A stretch of DNA of 12,028 nucleotides from Candidatus Benthicola azotiphorus (lineage in GTDB: Bacteria > Gemmatimonadota > Gemmatimonadetes > Palauibacterales > Palauibacteraceae), in assembly GCA_947581745.1 (NCBI GenBank), contig CANPVW010000033.1, forward strand, positions 1 to 12,028. Direction: 5' to 3'. Under the pieces are notes generated by a model. The model was given only the letters and a program-made list of their open reading frames with translations. It was not told where the DNA came from and searched no databases. Both the position numbers and the translations under genes were made by a program. Position 1 is the first letter of the stretch, and each line of letters starts with the position of its first letter. Positions 6,724-12,028 of this stretch are shown here, in pieces.

Positions 6724-7557
6724 TCAGGTCATGTGGTGCAGGAGCAAGGCTACGGTGTCCCGCATCTCGCCCCGGGGGACGATCCGATCCACCATTCCGT
6801 GTTCACGCAGGAACTCGGAACGCTGGAACCCGTCCGGAAGATCCTGCCGAATCGTCTCCTTGATGACGCGCGGGCCGGCGAAACCGATCAGGGCGCCGGG
6901 CTCCGCAAGGTTCACATCGCCCAGCATGGCGTAGCTGGCAGTCACGCCTCCCGTGGTCGGGTGGGTGAGAATGCTGATGTAAGGCAGACCCGCGCTCGCC
7001 AGTCGCTGAAGAGCCGCCGACGTCTTCGCGAGCTGCATGAGCGAGAAGATCCCCTCCTGCATCCTCGCGCCACCCGACGCGGAGACGATCAGCACGGGGG
7101 ACGAGCGCTCGACTCCCTGCTCCACCATGCGGGCGATCTTCTCTCCGACGACCGAGCCCATCGAGCCCCCGATGAACCCGAAGTCCATGATCCCCGCACA
7201 TACTTCGCGACCTTCGATTCTTCCAACGCCCGTGAGCACGGCGTCGTACGTCCCGACCTTCTCCTCTGCCTGGGCGATCCGCAGCGGATAGGGCTTCGAG
7301 TCGACGAACTCGAGCGGATCCGACGAGCGAAGACCGGGATCGAACTCCTCGGTCAACCCGTCGTCGAACAGCAGGTCAACATACTCCGGCGCCGATATCT
7401 GGAAGTGGTGTCCGCACTCGGGACAGACTCGGCGATTCTCCTCCAGGCGTCGTGTGTAGAGGATTTCGCCGCAGCCATCGCACTTCTCCCAGACATCGGC
7501 CGCGAGCTCGCGCTTCTGTGCTACCAACTTCTGCTTTTCCTTGCGGAACCAGGCCAT
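6724..7557 (-). CDS. accD: Acetyl-CoA carboxylase carboxyltransferase subunit beta
   Basis: This is the beta subunit of the carboxyltransferase that, with AccA, moves CO2 from carboxybiotin to acetyl-CoA to make malonyl-CoA, the first committed step of fatty acid synthesis. It has 277 residues. Seen: the N-terminal four-cysteine zinc ribbon C26-X2-C29-X15-C45-X2-C48, then the crotonase-like carboxyltransferase core with SASGGARMQEG, THPTTGGVTASYAMLGD and ALIGFAGPRVIKETI. The frame extends upstream to 7641, but the start chosen is the ATG at 7557 (MAWFRK), with GAGG 4 nt upstream; the extra 28 residues look unlike the family and cross a likely promoter. It follows rodA by 88 nt and precedes folC by 40 nt. 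accA is not in the window. Confidence 0.97.
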   Translation of the reverse strand: MAWFRKEKQKLVAQKRELAADVWEKCDGCGEILYTRRLEENRRVCPECGHHFQISAPEYVDLLFDDGLTEEFDPGLRSSDPLEFVDSKPYPLRIAQAEEKVGTYDAVLTGVGRIEGREVCAGIMDFGFIGGSMGSVVGEKIARMVEQGVERSSPVLIVSASGGARMQEGIFSLMQLAKTSAALQRLASAGLPYISILTHPTTGGVTASYAMLGDVNLAEPGALIGFAGPRVIKETIRQDLPDGFQRSEFLREHGMVDRIVPRGEMRDTVALLLHHMT

Positions 7558-7591
7558 TCTGCCTCGCTCAATCGGGGCTGGGGAAGATTTG

Positions 7592-7620
7592 AATATAACC
7601 GGCCTGCAACCCGGGGCGAA
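7592..7620 (-). promoter_or_regulatory. Possible accD promoter in an AT-rich patch
   Basis: On the minus strand TTCGCC (7620-7615) is separated by 17 nt from TATATT (7597-7592), a 5/6 match to a sigma-70-like -10 box, within an AT-rich island in otherwise very GC-rich DNA. The predicted start would leave a leader of about 28 nt before the accD ATG. The -35 match is only 3/6. The 88-nt rodA-accD gap is among the longest in the window, which fits a transcript boundary, but no good terminator is seen there, so read-through from rodA is also possible. Confidence 0.38.
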
Positions 7621-7645
7621 CCCCGCACCGCACGTGAGCACTCGC

Positions 7646-8869
7646 TCAGGTTTCGAGAGCCGCCCGGCAGACGAGTCCCAGACCGACGAAAGTCGTCAGG
7701 AGAAAGGAGCCCCCGTAGCTGATGAAGGGCAGCGGCAGACCCGTGACCGGCATCAGGCCCACGGTCATTCCCACGTTGATCACGAGGTGAGCGAACCAGA
7801 CGGCGAAGAAGCAGAACGCCACCATGCTCCCGAATCCCTGGGTGGCCTCCGCGGCAACCCGGAGCACACGCCTCAGAAACCACGCGAGGAGCAGGAGGAA
7901 GGCGAGGACCCCTATCAATCCGAGTTCCTCACCCACGACGGAGAAGATGAAGTCGGTGTGCTGCTCGGGAAGGAACGCGAGTCTCTTCTGCGGACCGTGG
8001 CCGAACCCCTGCCCGGTCATGCCGCCCGAGCCGATCGCCACCTTCGACTGGATGAGGTGCCACCCGGCGCCCCTCGGATCGACATCCGGATCGAGAAAGA
8101 CCACGAGGCGCCGCTGCTGGTAAGGAGCCAGCCGGTTCCACAGCGGCGTCGCCAGCGCACCCGCTGCGAGATTCGCCAGCGCGACGGCCACGGCCTCTGC
8201 CATGAACGGTCGCCGAAGGTACAGACCGAGAACGACGACGACGAACCACACTCCCCAGATCGCGGACGAAAAGCCGAGGATCATGCTCACCCCGGGACTC
8301 ACGAGCATGAATATCGTGAACAGCGGAGTGCCTGCCCAGTACAGCGCGCTCACCAGGATGACGACGAAGATGAGCGCGCTGCCGAGGTCCGGCTGCGCCA
8401 TGACGAGGAGAAACGGCACGGCCACGATGAGGACCGGCTTCCACAGCTCGAACAGATTGGCCTGGGGCTCCTTTCGCGAGCCCAGTATCCGGGCGAGCAG
8501 CAGGATGGTGGCCAGTTTTGCCAGCTCGGCGGGCTGGAAGGAGAATCCCGCCAGACGGAGCCAGCTTCGAGTGTTCGGACCGCCGCCCACGGCCAGAACC
8601 ACGAGCAGCAGGAGGATCGAAAAGGCGTAGATCCACGGGGTGGCCCACTCCAGCCAGCGCATCGGAACCCGGCTCGCCAGGCCAAACCCCAGAATCGCGA
8701 CGCCCAGCCACGCCAGCTGGCGGCGCCACGCTCCCATCACCGCCGACGGGAGATCGACCTGTCCCGCGGACCAGATCATCCCGATGCCGAGTACCGCCAG
8801 AAGCAAGGCGGCGGCGAGCAGCGCCGGATCGCCCAGACTGCCCAGACGGGTCGCGCGCCCCCGCCTCAC
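7646..8869 (-). CDS. rodA: SEDS-family peptidoglycan glycosyltransferase RodA
   Basis: This is a polytopic inner-membrane enzyme that polymerises lipid II into glycan strands, working with PBP2 in the elongasome; 407 residues with about ten hydrophobic segments. Seen: SWLRLAGFSFQPAELAKLA (102-120), AQPDLGSA (158-165), the large extracytoplasmic loop with RLVVFLDPDVDPRGAGWH (254-271), IQSKVAIGSGGMTGQGFG (273-290), LPEQHTDFIFSVVGEELG (300-317) holding D306, which aligns with the Asp required in E. coli RodA, and GLPLPFISYGGS (377-388). The start is a GTG at 8869 overlapping the mrdA stop as GTGA, with GGGGGAG 7 nt upstream inside mrdA, so translation is probably coupled to PBP2, its obligate partner. 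I prefer RodA to FtsW because of the mreCD-mrdA context. Confidence 0.96.
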   Translation of the reverse strand: MRRGRATRLGSLGDPALLAAALLLAVLGIGMIWSAGQVDLPSAVMGAWRRQLAWLGVAILGFGLASRVPMRWLEWATPWIYAFSILLLLVVLAVGGGPNTRSWLRLAGFSFQPAELAKLATILLLARILGSRKEPQANLFELWKPVLIVAVPFLLVMAQPDLGSALIFVVILVSALYWAGTPLFTIFMLVSPGVSMILGFSSAIWGVWFVVVVLGLYLRRPFMAEAVAVALANLAAGALATPLWNRLAPYQQRRLVVFLDPDVDPRGAGWHLIQSKVAIGSGGMTGQGFGHGPQKRLAFLPEQHTDFIFSVVGEELGLIGVLAFLLLLAWFLRRVLRVAAEATQGFGSMVAFCFFAVWFAHLVINVGMTVGLMPVTGLPLPFISYGGSFLLTTFVGLGLVCRAALET

Positions 8870-10719
8870 TGCCCCACTCCCCCCGCGCCGGCCACGCTGG
8901 CTGGCGGCGACGCCACAGGTCCCTCCAGCGGACGATCCGGAGGCACTCCCTCGTCTCTCAGATAGCGGGACACGACCTGCGAAGCGAACGGCACGGCTCT
9001 CGATGTCCGGTCGTCCGGGTGGCCGTTCTCGACGATCGCCACTATGACGATCCTCGGATCATCCGCGGGAGCGAATCCGATGAACCACGAATGCGGCTCG
9101 CCGTGCGGATTCTGCGCCGTGCCGGTCTTTCCGGCCATTACCCACTCACGGGGCCTGTGCCAGTAAGCGGTTCCCCCGGGCTCGTTGACGACTCGTTTGA
9201 GGGCAGAAACGAGCTCCAGGCGTCTGGCCTCCGGCAGGTCCAGACTCCAGTTCTCCCGCACCTGATCGAGCACCTCCGATTGCAGGAGGTGCGGAACGAC
9301 AGGCGACCTTCCCGTGGCCAACGCGGAATAGAACTGCGCCATCCTCAGGAGGGATTGCTCCGTTTCACCCTGCCCGATCGCCAGGTTCAAGACGACGGAC
9401 TCGGTCCAGCCCCGCTTTCCGAAACGGCGATCGTACCAGTCTCGGGACGGTGGAAAGCGACCCGAGATCTCGCCTGGAAGGTCCAGGCCGGTCGCCTGGT
9501 TGAAGCCCAGGCCATCCACCCCTGACAGGAACGCGTCCAGCCCCAGGCGAAGCCCGAGCTGGTAGAAATACACGTTGCAGCTCTCTTTGATGGCCCCCGA
9601 AAGAGCCAGCGGACCGTGGCCCTCGGGCTTCCAGCACCTGAAGGCCCGCCGGCCATATTGGAGTGCCCCCCGACAGGCCGTCGGCATGTACGTGTCGATT
9701 CCCACGACGCCCGCCCGCATCGCCAGCGTGGCGAGGACGAGTTTCCAGGTGGAGCCGGGAGGATATAGGGCCGCCGCGGCCCGGTTGAGGATCGGCTGAC
9801 GGGGGTCATCGCGGATAGACGCCCAGTCCTTCTCGCTGATCCCTCCCACGAACAGGTTCGGGTCGAAGCTCGGATGGCTGTAGAGAAGCAGGACCTCTCC
9901 GTTGCGCGGATCGATGGCCACCACGCCGCCCCGATCATCATCCGGGAAGATCGAGTCGGCGAATTCCTGCAGTCCCAGGTCGAGGGACAGCGTCAGGTCC
10001 GTACCGGGCTCGGCGGGCCGCGCCAGGTCGGAAGGGAACTCACGTACTATGGAACCCCGTGCGTTGACCTCCACGTAGCGCGTCCCGGCGCTGCCGGCCA
10101 GCAGCGATTCGTACGAACGCTCGACCCCCTGCTTGCCGACGATGCGGCCTGCCTCGTACTCCACGAACGCGTCGCTGTCCAGCTCGGACTCACTGATCTC
10201 ACCCACGTATCCGATCACGTGCGCCGCGACCGACCCCGCCGGGTAGCGGCGCCGGGGGTGCGTATCGACGACGACCAGCCGGAACTCAGGCCGTCGTTCC
10301 TCGACCGCCGCGACCTGCCCGAAGCTCAGATCATCCTTGACGAGCACTGGCAGCTGAGGATTCCTGCCCCGGCGCTCCAGAATGGCTTCCACGTCGGAGG
10401 GCCCGAGATTCAGGTATCCGGACAATCTCTCCAGGGTGGCGCGGGCCGAATCAGGCGGGGCGGGAAGCAGTGAGATGGAATAGCCCGGGATGCTCTCGGC
10501 CAGCAGCTCTCCGTGACGATCGTATATCGCGCCCCTCGCAGCCGGAATCGGGATGGGGCGCAGCCGGTTGTTCCTCGACTGGAGCTCGTAGGACCCGCTG
10601 CCGAGAACCTGAAGCCGAAAGAACGCGGCCGCGAGAACGACGACCACGATGCCGAGCAGCACCGCTGCCCCTCTCGCTCTCCGGGCCCGGCTCAGGCGGG
10701 CGGCCTCGCCTCCGGTCAC
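8866..10719 (-). CDS. mrdA: Penicillin-binding protein 2 (class B transpeptidase)
   Basis: This is a bitopic membrane transpeptidase that cross-links peptidoglycan during cell elongation, paired with RodA; 617 residues. Seen: one N-terminal transmembrane segment (about 18-38), the pedestal domain with RGAIYDRHGELLAES (62-76), RRRYPAGSVAAHVIGYVG (156-173) and GKQGVERSYE (195-204), then the penicillin-binding domain with STWK (catalytic S323, K326), SCN (380-382), IGQGE (448-452) and KTGTAQ (531-536). C349, C362, H368 and C381 fall where a zinc site has been described in another PBP2 (see findings). The C-terminal 30 residues are a Pro/Ala/Gly tail. The start is GTG at 10719, 7 nt after the mreD stop, with only a weak ribosome-binding site, so coupling with mreD is likely. 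Context and the GQGE motif favour PBP2 over the division enzyme FtsI. Confidence 0.96.
   Translation of the reverse strand: MTGGEAARLSRARRARGAAVLLGIVVVVLAAAFFRLQVLGSGSYELQSRNNRLRPIPIPAARGAIYDRHGELLAESIPGYSISLLPAPPDSARATLERLSGYLNLGPSDVEAILERRGRNPQLPVLVKDDLSFGQVAAVEERRPEFRLVVVDTHPRRRYPAGSVAAHVIGYVGEISESELDSDAFVEYEAGRIVGKQGVERSYESLLAGSAGTRYVEVNARGSIVREFPSDLARPAEPGTDLTLSLDLGLQEFADSIFPDDDRGGVVAIDPRNGEVLLLYSHPSFDPNLFVGGISEKDWASIRDDPRQPILNRAAAALYPPGSTWKLVLATLAMRAGVVGIDTYMPTACRGALQYGRRAFRCWKPEGHGPLALSGAIKESCNVYFYQLGLRLGLDAFLSGVDGLGFNQATGLDLPGEISGRFPPSRDWYDRRFGKRGWTESVVLNLAIGQGETEQSLLRMAQFYSALATGRSPVVPHLLQSEVLDQVRENWSLDLPEARRLELVSALKRVVNEPGGTAYWHRPREWVMAGKTGTAQNPHGEPHSWFIGFAPADDPRIVIVAIVENGHPDDRTSRAVPFASQVVSRYLRDEGVPPDRPLEGPVASPPASVAGAGGVGQ
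8877..8883 (-). promoter_or_regulatory. Ribosome-binding site of rodA inside the mrdA tail
   Basis: GGGGGAG on the minus strand, 7 nt before the GTG at 8869, lies in the Gly-Val-Gly codons that end mrdA. It supports the GTGA overlap start. Confidence 0.5.
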
Positions 10720-10726
10720 TCGTCGA

Positions 10727-11206
10727 TCACGGTCGGCGGAGGTTGGTGGCCATGGACTCGGCGAGACCGCATACGACGGCGGTCGTGAGCGCGCTGACCG
10801 GTGCCAGCACGAGCCCCTTGAGGAGACCTGGGCCGCCAGGCATCACGACCATCAGGGAGATCTCCCCCACCCAGGTTCCGAAGAACAGGTAGATGAAGAC
10901 GTAGTAGCGCGCGTCCGCGAACAGTAGGTCCCGGGACCGGGCAGCCAGGTACCCCAGCACCGTGAACACCATCGATATCGTCCCCATACCCTCGAGGCCC
11001 ATCGCGGCCTCCAGGACGCCCAGGCAGAGCCCGACGAAGGCCGCGTAACCGGCCCGCAGATGCAGTGCGGCCAGCAGCAGTCCTCCGATCAGGAAGTTGG
11101 GCATCGCCGGCCATCGAACGAGGAAGCGGTACATCGTGAAATGCACCAGCACGAGAGTCACGACCAGAACGACGTCGGGGCTGACGCCACGCCTAGAGCC
11201 CGCCAC
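10727..11206 (-). CDS. mreD: Rod shape-determining protein MreD
   Basis: This is a small integral membrane protein (159 residues, about five hydrophobic segments) of the MreBCD complex that links MreB filaments to the wall-synthesis enzymes. MreD has few diagnostic residues; the call rests on length, hydrophobic pattern, the conserved-looking PNFLIGGLLLAALHLRAGYA stretch (36-55), and position between mreC and mrdA. The start is GTG at 11206, preceded by a strong GGAGGAGGG at 5 nt. It overlaps the end of mreC by 14 nt and sits 7 nt before mrdA. Confidence 0.9.
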   Translation of the reverse strand: MAGSRRGVSPDVVLVVTLVLVHFTMYRFLVRWPAMPNFLIGGLLLAALHLRAGYAAFVGLCLGVLEAAMGLEGMGTISMVFTVLGYLAARSRDLLFADARYYVFIYLFFGTWVGEISLMVVMPGGPGLLKGLVLAPVSALTTAVVCGLAESMATNLRRP

Positions 11207-12028
11207 CCGTGCCCTCCTCCCCCGCTCCGGGGGCCTCTCCGGACACCTCCGCCGGACCCGGATCCTCGCCGTTCGATTCCATTGGCGCCCTCTTCCAGGC
11301 CGTGACCGCTCGCACGGCGCCCGGCTGTACCGCCGGCTCGACCAGATAGCTGTGCGACCACCCTGACCGCGAGTCGGACTCCGCGATTACGGTGCCGACA
11401 CGGATGCCGGCCGGGAACACCCCACCCAGGCCCGCAGTCTCCAGAATCGCGCCCTCGGCCATCCTCGCCTGGTAAGGCACGCCCTCCACCAGCATAAGCC
11501 TCTCGCCGCCCTCGCCGACGAACGACCGCGCGATGCCCGTCGCGCCGCCGGTAGCCGACCGGACACTGACCCGGAAGTCCGGGTGCGTCCAGAATTCGCC
11601 GAACCCGCTGCCCCCGGAAACCGAGCGGAGCACTCCCACGAGGCCATCGGGAACGCTTACGCCCGTGGGAACCTGAATCCCGACCAGACCCGCACCGCGC
11701 AGGAGAAAGGTGTGGGAATCACCGATGGACGGGCGGCCGGGGACGAGTTCTGCGATCACGAAAGAGCCGGGAACCCGCTCCGGCAGGGACAGGTACGCCC
11801 TCAGCTCTCGATTCTCACGTTCCAGGTCGGTGGCCGCCTGCAGGCGTACGTAGAGCTCGTCTCGCTCCGCCTCCAGGTCCGCGGCCCGGATGGCGAGGGC
11901 CGCGCGACGCTCATAGGCTGCGTCAGCAGCGAGGAACGGCGCCAGCACGGTGCTCCGCAGCAACCGTGTGAGACCTAACGCCTGTGAGGAGTCCAGGCCC
12001 GAGAGGGACCAGGAGAGAATCAGGAGAA
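11193..12028 (-). CDS. mreC: Rod shape-determining protein MreC (N-terminus cut by window edge)
   Basis: This is a bitopic protein that lines the periplasmic side of the elongasome and activates PBP2/RodA. A TTG at 11963 could be read as a start, but the frame stays open to the right edge and encodes a hydrophobic stretch (LLILSWSLSG and onward), the membrane anchor expected just before the coiled coil, so the true start lies outside the window; 277 residues are visible. Next come a coiled coil (YERRAALAIRAADLEAERD through about RENRELRAYLSL), then the beta-rich MreC domain with IVxxxP-like and GLVGVLRSV motifs, and DPGLxxG-like segments replaced by AGLGGVFPAGIRVG. The C-terminus is a roughly 30-residue acidic Gly/Pro/Glu tail, probably disordered, which also carries the mreD ribosome-binding site. 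The TAG stop overlaps mreD by 14 nt. mreB is expected just upstream. Confidence 0.95.
   Translation of the reverse strand, partial: LLILSWSLSGLDSSQALGLTRLLRSTVLAPFLAADAAYERRAALAIRAADLEAERDELYVRLQAATDLERENRELRAYLSLPERVPGSFVIAELVPGRPSIGDSHTFLLRGAGLVGIQVPTGVSVPDGLVGVLRSVSGGSGFGEFWTHPDFRVSVRSATGGATGIARSFVGEGGERLMLVEGVPYQARMAEGAILETAGLGGVFPAGIRVGTVIAESDSRSGWSHSYLVEPAVQPGAVRAVTAWKRAPMESNGEDPGPAEVSGEAPGAGEEGTGGGL
11212..11220 (-). promoter_or_regulatory. Strong ribosome-binding site of mreD within mreC
   Basis: GGAGGAGGG on the minus strand, 5 nt before the GTG at 11206. The same bases encode the Glu-Glu-Gly near the MreC C-terminus, so the site is embedded in coding sequence and decides the mreD start. 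Confidence 0.75.

Noticed and set aside
7558..7641. Upstream extension of the accD frame to 7641
   Set aside because: The extra residues cross the AT-rich non-coding patch and do not resemble AccD, whose conserved start precedes the zinc ribbon by about 25 residues as at 7557.
11961..11963. TTG at 11963 as the mreC start
   Set aside because: The frame is open to the right edge and encodes the expected membrane anchor upstream, so the gene is truncated by the window and does not start here.
1..12028. An undescribed defence, mobile or biosynthetic system
   Set aside because: Every part of the window is accounted for by recognised core genes with short gaps; no nuclease, transposase, toxin, reverse transcriptase, repeat array or unknown gene was found.

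Overview
The window is GC-rich bacterial chromosome carrying eleven protein genes. All lie on the minus strand, packed almost end to end, so transcription runs from the right edge to the left edge. Two genes are cut by the window: the kinase at position 1 and mreC at position 12028. I see no tRNA, rRNA, CRISPR array, insertion sequence, phage gene or other mobile element, and no gene-free stretch longer than about 100 bases.

Layout in transcription order. (1) The elongasome block, about 12028-7646: mreC (partial), mreD, mrdA (PBP2) and rodA. It is tightly coupled, with mreC/mreD overlapping by 14 nt, 7 nt between mreD and mrdA, and a GTGA overlap between mrdA and rodA. Together these make the membrane machine that inserts lateral-wall peptidoglycan in rod-shaped cells. 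(2) A metabolic block, 7557-4976: accD (malonyl-CoA synthesis), folC (folate polyglutamylation) and a bacilliredoxin of the BrxA/BrxB (YphP/YqiW) family. An AT-rich patch before accD may be a promoter, and a strong GC hairpin plus T-rich tail after the bacilliredoxin gene is a likely intrinsic terminator. (3) A translation and signalling block, 4877-1: hisS, proS (eukaryote/archaeal-like type), a Nif3/YbgI-family metal protein and a PknB-type Ser/Thr kinase with a membrane module after the kinase domain.

Organism: high GC, frequent GTG/TTG starts, a complete rod system, a CGC-type bacilliredoxin, a short ProRS without the bacterial editing insert, and a Hanks-type kinase followed by the membrane module often seen in adenylate-cyclase-like and kinase proteins. 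Together these suggest a non-model Gram-negative-type lineage. Gemmatimonadota is my best guess, made from memory of family distributions and not from any search.

I did not find a convincing undescribed system: this is a core housekeeping region. The points most worth a second look are a predicted C/C/H/C metal site in PBP2 that would differ from the described D/D/H/C site, the bacilliredoxin as a pointer to bacillithiol chemistry, a terminator tail that runs into a possible leaderless hisS promoter, the membrane-anchored kinase at the end of an aminoacyl-tRNA synthetase cluster, and an unusually tight CXC in the ProRS zinc domain.
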